Assembly (NCBI GenBank): GCA_041391725.1 | Contig: JAWKNL010000001.1 | Span: 620,001-684,000 of the forward strand | Reading direction: 5' to 3' | DNA length: 64,000 nucleotides | Source: JAGQVA01 sp041391725 | GTDB taxonomy: Bacteria > Bacteroidota > Bacteroidia > J057 | Shown here: in pieces, positions 25,225 through 34,697 of the stretch | Numbering within the stretch: the first letter of the stretch is position 1 | How the letters are laid out: each line of letters starts with the position of its first letter | Program-made: the position numbers and the translations under genes | The notes under the pieces: model-generated | Told to the model about the DNA's origin: nothing | Databases searched by the model: none | What the model saw: only the letters and a program-made list of their open reading frames with translations

Positions 25225-26514
25225 TCAGGCAATATCCTTTCTGCCCCAAACCCCTCCGATATACAGCAGGTAGCCCAGTTGCAATCCGACCATAGCCATT
25301 CCTGAAAAACCGTAAATCATCATGGCTTCCTCAGCAGAAAAGTATCTGCCCCCTACCCATAATGCCGCTAGCCGTACTGAAAACAAACCGATATTGTACC
25401 ACAAAAACTCCCGGAGTTTTCGCCTGATATCAATCAGATAAGACAGGGGCGATGCCATAAATACCATAAACATCCACGGCATCATCCACCGCGCATATAC
25501 CCCTGCCGTTCGCCATTCCTCTCCCAATACCCATGCAAACAAAGAAGGCCCCCATATCATCGTAATCAGAAGAAACGGAATAGCAGGTATCAAAAGGCGA
25601 ATGAAGGTCTGAATCGTGATCTTTGAGAGTGCGGCGCCACTTTCCTGAAAAGCCCGGCTCGCATGCTGAAAATAAACGGTTCCCACCGACATGGAAATGA
25701 GCACCACAGGAAGCGTGAGTACGCGATCTGCCTGTCCGAACTGCCCGGCGACGCCGGCATCAAACATCGGAATCAGCAGGTAATAGGGCAGGTGTTTGGA
25801 TGCGGTATTGAGCCATGCACTGGCAACCGAATACCGGGGGAAATCGATAAACTGACTGCCGGCATGCTTCAGATTTTTCCATCTGAGCCATGTATCAAAT
25901 GACCAATGGTCCTTTTTAAGGCCGGCCAGCAATACCCCAAAACCGGCCACCTGCCCGGCAATGTATCCGGCAATCAATCCGGCAAAGCCCATATTTTTAA
26001 GACCCAGTACAACACTGACTATTACCAGCACAAGGGCCCGCGCGATTTTGCTGAAAGAAAGCAGACGATAGGATTCATTGCGGTTTAGCAGGGTGCGAAA
26101 AGGCTGGCTGATCCCTTCCAGTAAAATACTGAGTGGTATGGCGTAATGCCACCCGTAAAGCCCGGCAACGTCGCCCAGGCGGAGAATTGCTTTACCCCAT
26201 AAAACCAGCACCAACAGCACCAGGCCCGACCCGGCTACGGCAATCCAAAGGCTGAGGGCCGTAAGGCTGCGGGAAACGGGCTCTTCATCGGGCAACATAA
26301 TCGCATGCTCGTATCCGCCATTGATGACCACAACCACAATTGCGACCGTAGCGACAAAAAAACCAAAAAAACCAAAATGTACGTCATCGTAGAGACGGGG
26401 AAGGGTCAGAATGGAAATAATTCCCAAAATCTGGGCGACCAGCGAACCAGAGACCAGTGTGGCGACACTTTTCCCAAATTCGGACATCCACAGTTTTTTC
26501 ATGAACTCAGTCAT
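25225..26514 (-). CDS. Polysaccharide flippase, Wzx/MATE-like
   Basis: About 429 residues from the start MTEFMKKLWMSEF at 26514. The longer frame from 26625 would overlap the Nudix gene deeply, with an N-terminus that looks translated from another frame. About 12 to 14 membrane helices begin with SVATLVSGSLVAQILGI, the typical N-terminus of the oligosaccharide flippase family that moves undecaprenyl-linked glycans across the inner membrane. The start overlaps the Nudix stop by 8 bp. No other polysaccharide genes are near, so its glycan is unknown. Confidence 0.8.
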   Translation of the reverse strand: MTEFMKKLWMSEFGKSVATLVSGSLVAQILGIISILTLPRLYDDVHFGFFGFFVATVAIVVVVINGGYEHAIMLPDEEPVSRSLTALSLWIAVAGSGLVLLVLVLWGKAILRLGDVAGLYGWHYAIPLSILLEGISQPFRTLLNRNESYRLLSFSKIARALVLVIVSVVLGLKNMGFAGLIAGYIAGQVAGFGVLLAGLKKDHWSFDTWLRWKNLKHAGSQFIDFPRYSVASAWLNTASKHLPYYLLIPMFDAGVAGQFGQADRVLTLPVVLISMSVGTVYFQHASRAFQESGAALSKITIQTFIRLLIPAIPFLLITMIWGPSLFAWVLGEEWRTAGVYARWMMPWMFMVFMASPLSYLIDIRRKLREFLWYNIGLFSVRLAALWVGGRYFSAEEAMMIYGFSGMAMVGLQLGYLLYIGGVWGRKDIA

Positions 26515-26965
26515 GCAATTGCTTAAGCCTGGGAACCAATGCGCGATCAGTGGGGTAGGTAAAAATATCTTCGGTGAGATCACGGATAGGTATCCATCGG
26601 AAAATCTGCTGATCACCGCCATCACTGGTAAAGTCCTGAGGAATTTCGCTGAAAATGCCTTTCAGCGGGGAGTGAACCTTCACCATGAAATACAGGCAGA
26701 TCAGTTGGTCTGTTTTCCTGAATGCCGATGGCTGAAAAAACGGATTGACATACACAATATCCCCTACCGAAACTTCGGCTTCCAGTTCTTCCAGCCATTC
26801 TCTTTTGAGGCAGTCCTCTATCCCTTCTCCGAGTTCAAGTCCGCCTCCCGGAAGTTTGGTCATGCGCTGGCCAAATCTTATTTCGTCGGTTACGAGCAGG
26901 GCTCCCTGTTCGACATAAATGCCATATACCCGAATATTAAACCAGTTCATTCGTTGAAATTCCAT
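26507..26965 (-). CDS. Nudix hydrolase
   Basis: About 152 residues. The Nudix box is GGGLELGEGIEDCLKREWLEE (about 42-62), fitting GX5EX7REUXEE, with which the enzyme would hydrolyse a nucleoside diphosphate-linked substrate using Mg2+. A 5' extension to an ATG at 26989 would abut the start codon of the divergent gene with no spacer, so I prefer 26965 or 26950 (MNWFNIRVYG). It is coupled to the downstream flippase gene by an 8-bp overlap. Substrate unknown. Confidence 0.88.
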   Translation of the reverse strand: MEFQRMNWFNIRVYGIYVEQGALLVTDEIRFGQRMTKLPGGGLELGEGIEDCLKREWLEELEAEVSVGDIVYVNPFFQPSAFRKTDQLICLYFMVKVHSPLKGIFSEIPQDFTSDGGDQQIFRWIPIRDLTEDIFTYPTDRALVPRLKQLHD

Positions 26966-26973
26966 TAAATTTG
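26966..26973 (+). promoter_or_regulatory. Putative -7 box (TAAATTTG) of the outer-membrane protein gene
   Basis: TAAATTTG fits the Bacteroidota TAnnTTTG -7 element and would start transcription about 10 bp before the ATG at 26990. No good -33 element is visible at the usual distance. Its position inside the long version of the Nudix frame argues for a shorter Nudix protein. Confidence 0.3.
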
Positions 26974-26989
26974 TCTCAATTATACGCAT

Positions 26990-27751
26990 ATGAAATACAT
27001 TATTGGAACAATTCTTTTTTTCGTTTCTCTGTTTCTGAATAGTTTTTCACAGGATACATTGGTCTCTGCGCCTGCGGCGCCAAAAGTTGTTTCAGATGAC
27101 CTTCCCGCTGATCCGCCTTCGCATTTTGATCTGGTATTCAACCGAGGGCTGATTCTGGTCGGTACGACCCAGGACTCCGTGCCCGTCAGCGGCAGTAATT
27201 CCGGTACATTTTTTATCGGCGGAGGGATTAAATTCCCCCTGGCAAATAACAAAATGGGGATACGGCTTACACCGGGAATAGCCTTTTCCCGCATTCAGTA
27301 CAACCAGACCTCAATCAAATCCTTCCCTACCGTTCCCGATTCGCTTGATTTTACCCTTACAGCCGAAAAACACAGTATGATATATGCAGAATTACCGCTG
27401 GGCTTTTATCTGAATATCAGTCGTGATGAGGACAATGATCCCCGCTTTTTTGTTGAAGGTGGAGGATATCTGGGGTATTTGTTTTCCGCTTCCTATAAAT
27501 ACAGTTATACCAATACCAGTGGTCAGCGGGTAAATACGCAGATCAAAGATCAGGAAAAAATCCAGAATGAGTTTGAGCGCCTGCGTTACGGGATTTACGC
27601 AAGGGTCGGCTACAAATGGGCTTCTCTTTATTACTCCTACCGGCTGAGTGCCCTGTTCGACGAATTTGCCAATAATCCTCCCCGGGGAGGCGCAGGATAT
27701 AAAAATCCGCTGATTCCTCCGATGGAACTGGGACTGACCATTTTCCTTTAA
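26990..27751 (+). CDS. Outer-membrane beta-barrel protein
   Basis: 253 residues with a signal peptide (ending near FLNSFSQ). Amphipathic strands alternate with aromatic residues (YAELPLGFYLNIS, FFVEGGGYLGYLFSA, KWASLYYSYRLSALF), and the C-terminus is ELGLTIFL with a final aromatic/aliphatic strand. This pattern is the PorT-like / beta-barrel type of Bacteroidota. Function unknown. It is single and convergent with the VWA-like gene (10 bp). Confidence 0.78.
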   Translation: MKYIIGTILFFVSLFLNSFSQDTLVSAPAAPKVVSDDLPADPPSHFDLVFNRGLILVGTTQDSVPVSGSNSGTFFIGGGIKFPLANNKMGIRLTPGIAFSRIQYNQTSIKSFPTVPDSLDFTLTAEKHSMIYAELPLGFYLNISRDEDNDPRFFVEGGGYLGYLFSASYKYSYTNTSGQRVNTQIKDQEKIQNEFERLRYGIYARVGYKWASLYYSYRLSALFDEFANNPPRGGAGYKNPLIPPMELGLTIFL

Positions 27752-27761
27752 AAAAGGGAGA

Positions 27762-29909
27762 TTAAAGCATACTGTACAGCTTTCGCACTACCCATTCGAC
27801 AGATAGCAGGAGCAGGAGAATTGCCAATACCCAGACAAACTGATTAAACGGCGTATTGGCGGTTTTGTAGTCCACCAGTGGCTTTAACCCCGGGAGCGCT
27901 TTGATCTTATCAGGCAACTGACTCATATCCCGTGCATAAAAAAACTCGCCGCCTGTGCGAAGGGCTAGTTGCTGAAGCAGGTCGCGGTCGGCCTGAAGCT
28001 GGAAATGTTCGACATTGGATTTTCCGATCGAGAACTGGCCTCTGTCAGTGCCTACGGGTGTTTCATTTTTACGGCCTTCGGCCTGATAGCTGTAGGTACC
28101 TTCCCCGAGGTTGTAAAGTTCCAGAAAATACTGCGCCTGTCCGGTTTCGCTGAGATAATATTCATTTTGCTTGCCTGCCGGGTCGGTCATGGTAAGTTTG
28201 ATTTCCACGCCGGGTACGGGATTGTAGCTGTCGTCGTAAACCTGGCCTTTAAAGATGATGGGTTCACTTCCTGTAAATAATTTTTTTGATGGGGAAACGC
28301 GGAATTTGCGTTTGTCATCGGCGACCATCAGGTATTTGATATTGTTGAAGAGCCATGCGTCAAACAATTCAAAATCACCGGATTCGATATAGCTATGAGC
28401 GCGCATTCGCCAGAAATTTTCACCGAGGAAGACCATATTTTTCCTGCCAAGGTAATTCTGGAGGGCATAAACCGGATAGTCGAGGGCGATATTTTTTATT
28501 TTGGCGGTAGCAAAAACCTCAGCGGTCGCTTTAGCTTCCCAGGTGGACTGGTTTCTGAAAACGGGCGGTGCAGAGTTGGCCCATTGTATCCAGTTTTCGG
28601 TAAAATTATAGGTAGAGTGGTTTCTGTAATCCGGGCTGAAATTGGCGATAACTTCTTCCGATTTCTGGGTGAAGTTTTTAGGAATGATGGCCATGTATTC
28701 AAACAGAGGGGAAAGTGTCCGCAGATCGGTAAACATACCTTCAAAGAAAATCACGGGTTTTTTGTTGTCTCTGATCTGCGATGCTATTTCTCCCACAATT
28801 TTATTATCCGTGGGGCCTTGCGGGAAATTGTGGAGAATAAAAAGATCAAAGTCACTGAGGTTATAGGCTCCGGGATCTGTATAAAACACACCGGGCTGCT
28901 TTAACACAAACTCTGTTACTTCATAAGAGTCATCCCGTTCGAAGGCTTTGGTGAGCGCACCCAGGTCGGGATGGGGAGAGCCGGCAAAGATTGCGATTTT
29001 GACACGGGTTTCCAGTACATTTACAAAAATCTGGGATACATTATTCCGGTAGGTAATTTCATTTTGCAGGCGGGAGACCTGTACGGTATATTGGCGGAGG
29101 CCGGGAGCTTCGGGCAGGACAAAAAAGTTCACTTCTCCTTCGGGGTTATTTCTTCCCAGGGTAAGTGGCTGACTTCCGAGTACTTTTCCCTGGCTGCTGA
29201 GAGTTACTTTCAATGCTGCCTGGTCATAGCCGGTAGCCTGAATTTTGACTTTCACCGGCATTTCATTTTTCATATAGGCGATCTCATTGAAGAGCACCTC
29301 TTTTATCTTGACATCCTGTCTTGCGGTGGTATCGCCGAGCAGAACCGTATAAACCGGTTGTTTCAGGCCTTCGATTGTATAGAGCGGATTGACGCCGGCA
29401 GTGGTAATGCCGTCAGAAATAAGGACGATTGCCCCCAGATTTTGGTTTTGATAGAGATTTTGTACGGCGCGGATTCCCTGGGAGATATTGGTACCGGTCT
29501 CATCAAACGAAAGAGAATCGGGCGAAACCCCTGCGCGCAGGTCGGTAGAAAATGCATACATGTCTATCTGAAAATCTTTATCCGGGAATGCGGAGATCAG
29601 TTCTTTAAGTTGCTCCGGATATTCATTGCGCACAAAACCAGAATCTTTCTGGATGACCAGGCTTTCAGAGTTATCCTGAAGTATCGCCACAATGGGGACA
29701 AAGGTAATGCGGGAGAAAGACCGGATCAGGGGTTGGAGTAAAAGAATTCCGAGGGCAGACAGAACAAAAAAACGAAAAATCGCCAGCATCAGCCGGGGCA
29801 ATCTCGGGAGTTGGTCGCCGGTACCTCTGTACATCAGCCAGGTAAGGACTGCGGCAAGCACCACAATCAAAATGATCCAGACTGGAGAATAGGTGAATGA
29901 AAGATTCAT
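27762..29909 (-). CDS. VWA-like membrane protein, BatA-related architecture
   Basis: 715 residues. Two N-terminal membrane helices (VWIILIVVLAAVLTWLMY and a second at about 40-60) precede a von Willebrand A-like domain (VAILQDNSESL at about 80, DETGTNISQGIRAV, GAIVLISDGITT). Beta-rich and glutamine-amidotransferase-like regions follow, with a final helix (FVWVLAILLLLLSVEWVV). Such proteins are common in Bacteroidota and may relate to Bat aerotolerance proteins. The metal-binding DxSxS is changed to DNSES. Function unknown. Confidence 0.75.
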   Translation of the reverse strand: MNLSFTYSPVWIILIVVLAAVLTWLMYRGTGDQLPRLPRLMLAIFRFFVLSALGILLLQPLIRSFSRITFVPIVAILQDNSESLVIQKDSGFVRNEYPEQLKELISAFPDKDFQIDMYAFSTDLRAGVSPDSLSFDETGTNISQGIRAVQNLYQNQNLGAIVLISDGITTAGVNPLYTIEGLKQPVYTVLLGDTTARQDVKIKEVLFNEIAYMKNEMPVKVKIQATGYDQAALKVTLSSQGKVLGSQPLTLGRNNPEGEVNFFVLPEAPGLRQYTVQVSRLQNEITYRNNVSQIFVNVLETRVKIAIFAGSPHPDLGALTKAFERDDSYEVTEFVLKQPGVFYTDPGAYNLSDFDLFILHNFPQGPTDNKIVGEIASQIRDNKKPVIFFEGMFTDLRTLSPLFEYMAIIPKNFTQKSEEVIANFSPDYRNHSTYNFTENWIQWANSAPPVFRNQSTWEAKATAEVFATAKIKNIALDYPVYALQNYLGRKNMVFLGENFWRMRAHSYIESGDFELFDAWLFNNIKYLMVADDKRKFRVSPSKKLFTGSEPIIFKGQVYDDSYNPVPGVEIKLTMTDPAGKQNEYYLSETGQAQYFLELYNLGEGTYSYQAEGRKNETPVGTDRGQFSIGKSNVEHFQLQADRDLLQQLALRTGGEFFYARDMSQLPDKIKALPGLKPLVDYKTANTPFNQFVWVLAILLLLLSVEWVVRKLYSML

Positions 29910-29914
29910 GAGAC

Positions 29915-29922
29915 CAAAGTTA
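29915..29922 (-). promoter_or_regulatory. Putative -7 box (TAACTTTG) of the VWA-like gene
   Basis: On the minus strand TAACTTTG matches TAnnTTTG exactly and lies only 5 bp before the ATG (29907-29909). Transcription would start at or next to the start codon, so the mRNA may be leaderless. Confidence 0.4.
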
Positions 29923-29984
29923 CATAAAGGTAACAGGCTTTAAAAAGCAATTTTACCATGAAGATTGTATTCTTCTTACACAAG

Positions 29985-29996
29985 TGATAAAAATCA
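29985..29996 (+). promoter_or_regulatory. FNR-like palindrome upstream of the universal stress genes
   Basis: TGAT-AAAA-ATCA is a perfect 4-bp inverted repeat with 4-bp spacing, matching the core of the FNR-type site TTGAT-N4-ATCAA. It lies 85 bp before the first universal stress gene and about 38 bp before a start predicted from TTACTTTG (30015-30022). A related site lies before the cbb3 oxidase operon. Confidence 0.45.
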
Positions 29997-30080
29997 TTTA
30001 GGGTGGTGACGCGCTTACTTTGGCGCATGCAGTGTATTTGCCAGTTTTGCATATAGAGAAAAGTCTCATTACTACCCGAT

Positions 30081-31028
30081 ATGATTACGTTTCGAAAACT
30101 CCTCGTTGGAATGGACCTTTCAGAAATCGATTTTGCGCTGTTGAATTATGCGCGATTTATCGGAGAAAGGTTTCCGGTGGAAAAAGCATATTTTTTCCAT
30201 GTGAGTCCGGGTCTGGAGCTCAATACCGAAGTTGCTCAACTTTATCGCGATATGGATATAAAGCCTGTTCCTCCCGATGAGCAGATCAGGATGCGTATGG
30301 AAGAGGAGGTGGGTAGGAAAATAAAAACAGGGCTTTTTGAAACGGAGTTTGACGTGGTTGAAGGCTCGGTCACGCACCAGTTACTTCACTGGAGTGAAAT
30401 CAAACAGGCAGATCTGGTATTGCTGGGCAAAAAATACAGCACGGCAGGAAGTGGCATCAGTGCCCGCCGGTTTTTGCGCAACGCGCCGTGTTCGGTGCTG
30501 TTTGTGCCTGAAAAAAGCCATACGTCGCTGGGACGGATTCTGGTTACCACTGACTTTTCGCCAGATTCTACCCTTGCACTCCGGCAGGCAATCGAGCTGG
30601 CCCTTACACTGCATCCTCATCCCGAAATCCATCTGCTCAACGTATATCAGGTGCCTGATGGCGTTCACTACCAGATTGGCCGCACCTATGCGCATTTTGC
30701 CAGTATGATCAGGGAAAACATTGAAGATTATATACAAAAATATCTTCAGCGTATCGACAATAAGGGTATAACCATTATCCCTGCCCTTATTCAGAACAAC
30801 TACACCAACATAGCCAGACACATATACGAATATGCCGGATCCAGCCATTCCGACATGCTGTTGATAGGAGCGCAGGGTCATTCGGCGCTTTCATCTTTCC
30901 TGATGGGCAGCATTACGGAAAAGACACTTGCCTATGATTTTGATATTCCGATATGGGTTATTCGCCCCCTTCATGATGCCGGAGCGGAAAACACTCTGAT
31001 GAGAGAAAAGCTCCAAAACATTGAGTAA
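30081..31028 (+). CDS. Tandem-domain universal stress protein
   Basis: 315 residues made of two UspA domains (about 1-145 and 150-300). The second domain keeps an ATP-binding motif G-X2-G-X9-G-S (GAQGHSALSSFLMGS). The first has a degenerate version (GKKYSTAGSGISARR). Such proteins are induced under starvation, anoxia or redox stress. It is followed 38 bp later by a second Usp gene on the same strand and shares an FNR-like site. Confidence 0.9.
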   Translation: MITFRKLLVGMDLSEIDFALLNYARFIGERFPVEKAYFFHVSPGLELNTEVAQLYRDMDIKPVPPDEQIRMRMEEEVGRKIKTGLFETEFDVVEGSVTHQLLHWSEIKQADLVLLGKKYSTAGSGISARRFLRNAPCSVLFVPEKSHTSLGRILVTTDFSPDSTLALRQAIELALTLHPHPEIHLLNVYQVPDGVHYQIGRTYAHFASMIRENIEDYIQKYLQRIDNKGITIIPALIQNNYTNIARHIYEYAGSSHSDMLLIGAQGHSALSSFLMGSITEKTLAYDFDIPIWVIRPLHDAGAENTLMREKLQNIE

Positions 31029-31066
31029 TTATTTTTTTAAGACATCCAACACCTAAAAACCACACT

Positions 31067-31975
31067 ATGAGAAAGATACTTGTACCCACTGATTTTTCCG
31101 ACTGCGCTGGTTATGCCCTGGACACCGCAGTCAAACTTGCAGAAAAGTTTGGTTCTGAACTTCACATTTATCATCGCGCAGATATAGACCCTGGCTTTGA
31201 TGAGAATTCCCCTCAGCATGATTCGGTCGAATCTTTTGCTATGCTGCAGTACATCCGGAAAAAATATTACAAAATCCGGGAACACTACCGCAGCTCCAAT
31301 CTGCGCATTATCACCACTTTCTCCGCAGGAGACCTGGTCAAAACCGTAACAGATTATGTCAATGCCGAACACATAGACATGATTGTTATGGGTTCGAGTG
31401 GCGCTACCGGACTGAAGGAAATGGTTATGGGTTCACAAACCCAGAAAATCGTAAGGAATGCACATTGTCCGGTACTGGTAGTCAAACACCCGGCGGAGAC
31501 GGTTGTGTTTAAGAACATTGTTTTTGCCTCCGATTTTTCAGAGCAGGCGAAAAAGCCTTTTGAGAAGTTGCTGGAATTTGCCCGGAGATATGGTGCTCAC
31601 ATCCACCTGCTGAATGTGGCTGCCTATCCCAAATTTACGGCAACTGAAAACGATCTGGATCGAATGAAAGCCTTTGAAAAGATGTGCTGGACACTTCCCT
31701 GCACCGTACACGGCAGAGGAGACGTTGACCTCGAAATGGGCGTTACGCACTTTGCCCGGGAAGTACATGCCGACCTGGTTTCAATCGCACATTTTGGAAA
31801 AGAGCCATTAAAAAGGGTTTTCACGGGTAGTCTCACCGAAAATCTGGTCAACCATCTTGAAATTCCGGTTCTCACGATCAACGCACATGATGTCAAAACC
31901 TGGAAAGAGATTCTTGACCCGCATGATGATTCCTCGCTGAAATCCATGAAAGTCTCTAGTCCGCAGAAGCGTTAA
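31067..31975 (+). CDS. Tandem-domain universal stress protein
   Basis: 302 residues with two UspA domains. The first (starting MRKILVPTDFSDCAGYALD) carries the complete nucleotide motif GSSGATGLKEMVMGS. The second (FASDFSEQAKKPF at about 150) has the shorter HFGKEPLKRVFTGS. It is likely co-transcribed with the preceding Usp gene and is closed by a terminator. Confidence 0.9.
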   Translation: MRKILVPTDFSDCAGYALDTAVKLAEKFGSELHIYHRADIDPGFDENSPQHDSVESFAMLQYIRKKYYKIREHYRSSNLRIITTFSAGDLVKTVTDYVNAEHIDMIVMGSSGATGLKEMVMGSQTQKIVRNAHCPVLVVKHPAETVVFKNIVFASDFSEQAKKPFEKLLEFARRYGAHIHLLNVAAYPKFTATENDLDRMKAFEKMCWTLPCTVHGRGDVDLEMGVTHFAREVHADLVSIAHFGKEPLKRVFTGSLTENLVNHLEIPVLTINAHDVKTWKEILDPHDDSSLKSMKVSSPQKR

Positions 31976-32012
31976 TTTTAGTACGGGTAGACAACTTCGC
32001 TATGCGGAAATG

Positions 32013-32048
32013 CGGGCAGTTCCTTTGGGGCTGCCCGATTTTTTTTCT
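32013..32048 (+). terminator. Rho-independent terminator of the usp pair
   Basis: CGGGCAG (32013-32019) pairs with CTGCCCG (32031-32037), with an 11-nt loop and ATTTTTTTTC after it. It separates the usp genes from the convergent oxidase operon. Confidence 0.8.
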
Positions 32049-32078
32049 GAGTAAAAGGAAGTACAATGAATTTTTGGG

Positions 32079-32768
32079 CTAATCACAGGTAGTGACGACA
32101 CCTGGCGTACTGATCACCGGGCTGACATAAGGGATGCCAAGGTTCATGCCCCGAAGGATCAGAAGGCATGCAAAAATAATGGCAACGCCGCGAAGGATGG
32201 GGCGCAACCTTGAAGTAATAGTCTGCGGAAGAAATCCGCCTGCGAGGGAAAGTCCCAGCATAGCCGGAAAAGTACCAAGACCAAAAAGAGCCATATACAG
32301 CATTCCCTTAAAAAAATCTCCGGTAGCCAAAGCTCCTGCAAGGCCGAGATAAACAAATCCGCAGGGAAGAAACCCATTGAGGATGCCGATATTGTATTGT
32401 GAAGCGGGACTATCATTACCGAGGATGCGCGACATATTTTTCCGGAGGGCATAAAGCCATCGCCCCGGCACGAGGTGCAGCCGCGATTCCCAGTTGGCAG
32501 TGAGCAGCACAAGCCCCAGCAACAATGTGCCCAGGGCGATAGAAAGAAAATGCTGAAAGCCGGCAAATGAAAATGTCTGACCAAAAATACCTACAACCGC
32601 TCCGAGCAGAGTATAAGTGGACAGCCGGCCCAGATTGTACAGTAGTCTTCGGGAAAAAAAAATTCCTCCCTGCTTCCGGTTGCCCGGCAATGCCAGAGCA
32701 ATGGGTCCGCACATACCTACGCAATGCAGGCTGCTGAAAAGACCCAGTATAAAAGCAGGGAGGAACAT
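32079..32768 (-). CDS. SafE/TauE-family membrane protein of the cbb3 cluster
   Basis: A 229-residue protein with about six membrane helices. Its N-terminus, FSSLHCVGMCGPIALALPG, carries the Cys-X3-Cys pair found in the sulfite-exporter-like proteins that end cbb3 oxidase clusters, where a role in copper handling for oxidase assembly is suspected. It is the last gene of the cco operon, 24 bp after ccoH. Confidence 0.85.
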   Translation of the reverse strand: MFLPAFILGLFSSLHCVGMCGPIALALPGNRKQGGIFFSRRLLYNLGRLSTYTLLGAVVGIFGQTFSFAGFQHFLSIALGTLLLGLVLLTANWESRLHLVPGRWLYALRKNMSRILGNDSPASQYNIGILNGFLPCGFVYLGLAGALATGDFFKGMLYMALFGLGTFPAMLGLSLAGGFLPQTITSRLRPILRGVAIIFACLLILRGMNLGIPYVSPVISTPGVVTTCD

Positions 32769-32792
32769 TACAGCTTAAGTTAATTACTACTA

Positions 32793-33227
32793 TTATTGAA
32801 CGAAGATCGATTTCTCCTGAAAGTATGCCCCCTCTGCCGCTTCCCATTCGACCTTTACCCGCCACAACCCCTGCTGAAGTTCGCTCGCAGAGATTGCCTG
32901 CACCTGATCGGTAAGCGCAACGGGGATCGATTGATCAAGCCGGGAATTGGATGGCCTGTACAGCTTTATTTCCCCTTTGACATCTTTCATATCAGCAGGA
33001 AAGGTAAGTAAAATATTCCGGCCTTCTGCCTGATAATCAATCTGAAGCGGTACCGGAAGCTGGTTTGCATTTTGCTGTTTCGCTATCTGCGCCTCGTACT
33101 TTAGTTCGTCTGCATAATACTCAGGAGTCACGAGGTTTATGTCCAGTGTCGAACAGTAAACCGTAACGCCAATCATTGAGACAGCGAAGATAGTGTAAAC
33201 CAGTGCGATGGATTTTCCCCAGTTCAT
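32793..33227 (-). CDS. ccoH: CcoH/FixH-family oxidase assembly protein
   Basis: 144 residues with a single N-terminal membrane helix (IALVYTIFAVSMIGVTVY) and a beta-rich extracytoplasmic domain. The stretch CSTLDINLVTPEYYADELKY is characteristic of FixH. CcoH proteins stabilise the cbb3 oxidase complex during assembly. It is placed 3 bp after ccoG and before the SafE-like gene. Confidence 0.88.
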   Translation of the reverse strand: MNWGKSIALVYTIFAVSMIGVTVYCSTLDINLVTPEYYADELKYEAQIAKQQNANQLPVPLQIDYQAEGRNILLTFPADMKDVKGEIKLYRPSNSRLDQSIPVALTDQVQAISASELQQGLWRVKVEWEAAEGAYFQEKSIFVQ

Positions 33228-33230
33228 AGT

Positions 33231-34673
33231 TTATTTTTTAAAAGGACCGAGAAAATTAGTACTAACATTGTCCAGCATCTTATCACCAGCCCAAACTTCA
33301 ACTTTTATTTCCGTTTTGTTGCCGGTGAGTTGATCAGGAGGAATATCCACAAACATTGCGCTTTTGGTAATATCCCTCGGGTTCACATGCAGATTTTCTG
33401 AGCCAATATGTCGTATTCGTCCTCCTTCATGAGAAACCAGGCGAAGCTCTATATCATAGGTTTCTGCGGTTTTATTGACTACTTCAATATTGTATAGATT
33501 GGAAATCATCCCGTCTTCTGTCTTTTGGAAAAGAACGCCGGGCGTACGCAGGATCGTTGTCTCAACCATGGATCTGCCTGCGAGCAAAAATCCCAATACA
33601 GAAAGCAGGGCTACCAGAACTACAATGTAACCTGCAATGCGGGCAGTGAACCGGAAAGGCGTCTTGCTTTCAATTCCATTATAAGAATCGTAGCGGATCA
33701 AGCCTTTTTCGAATCCAACCTTATCCATCACATCGTCACAGGCATCCATACATGCCGTACAATTGACACATTCCATCTGCGTGCCGTTGCGAATATCGAT
33801 ACCCGTGGGACATACCTGCACGCAAAGGCTGCAATCAACACAATGCCCGCCTTGTCTTTCCTGGTTCTTTTTCACACGCTGGCGAGGCTCACCTCTTATA
33901 AAATCATAGGCTACGACAATGGAATCTTTTCCCAGCATGACTCCCTGAAGTCTTCCGTAGGGACACACAGCGATACACGCCTGCTCGCGGAAATAGGAAA
34001 AAATGAAAAAGAAGATTCCAGAGAAAATCAGCACGCCAGTGAATTTGCCCCAGTTTTCGAGGGGAGATTCCGTAACGATTTTTGCCACCTCATCAAGCCC
34101 GATCAGATAAGCCATCAGGGTATTGGCGATCAGAAAGGAGATGGCGTAAAAAATCAGCAGTTTGCTGCCTTTTTTCAGGATTTTTTCTGAATTCCAGGGA
34201 GCGGCGTTCAATTTCACCTGTTGATTGCGGTCGCCTTCAATCCAGTACTCGATTTTCCTGAAAACCATTTCCATGAATATGGTCTGGGGACAGGCCCAGC
34301 CACACCATACACGGCCAAAGACTACCGTAAACAGCACAACAAAAACCATAAAGGAAAGCATTGCCAGCACAAAAAGGTGGAAGTCCTGAGGCCAGAAGGT
34401 CAACCCGAAAATGATAAATTTTCGCTCAAGGATGTTGAAAAGAAACATCGGCTGACCGTTCCATTTAAGGATTGGCCCCAGAAACAACAATGATAATAAG
34501 ACAATGCTAACACCTACTCTTCTGCGGTGGTACTTACCACCCGGTTTTTTAGGATAAATCCACCGTCTCTTCCCTTCCTGATCTACGGTTCCGATCGTAT
34601 CGCGAAAGGCTTCGTAGTCTATTTCAGGAAGGTTAGAGACCGGGGATACATTTTCATTCGATGGGGTAGACAT
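33231..34673 (-). CDS. ccoG: CcoG, cbb3 oxidase maturation iron-sulfur protein
   Basis: 480 residues. About five membrane helices are interrupted by a ferredoxin-like region with CxxCxxCxxxCP (CVDCSLCVQVCP) and a second cluster CVNCTACMDACDD. Upstream cysteines (WCGWACPQT, CIAVCPYGR) are of the NapH/CcoG type. A C-terminal Ig-like domain (IG_CcoG) follows. CcoG reduces copper for the CuB centre. It lies 24 bp after ccoP. Confidence 0.93.
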   Translation of the reverse strand: MSTPSNENVSPVSNLPEIDYEAFRDTIGTVDQEGKRRWIYPKKPGGKYHRRRVGVSIVLLSLLFLGPILKWNGQPMFLFNILERKFIIFGLTFWPQDFHLFVLAMLSFMVFVVLFTVVFGRVWCGWACPQTIFMEMVFRKIEYWIEGDRNQQVKLNAAPWNSEKILKKGSKLLIFYAISFLIANTLMAYLIGLDEVAKIVTESPLENWGKFTGVLIFSGIFFFIFSYFREQACIAVCPYGRLQGVMLGKDSIVVAYDFIRGEPRQRVKKNQERQGGHCVDCSLCVQVCPTGIDIRNGTQMECVNCTACMDACDDVMDKVGFEKGLIRYDSYNGIESKTPFRFTARIAGYIVVLVALLSVLGFLLAGRSMVETTILRTPGVLFQKTEDGMISNLYNIEVVNKTAETYDIELRLVSHEGGRIRHIGSENLHVNPRDITKSAMFVDIPPDQLTGNKTEIKVEVWAGDKMLDNVSTNFLGPFKK

Positions 34674-34697
34674 TTTTTGAAATAATTAATCATTCAC

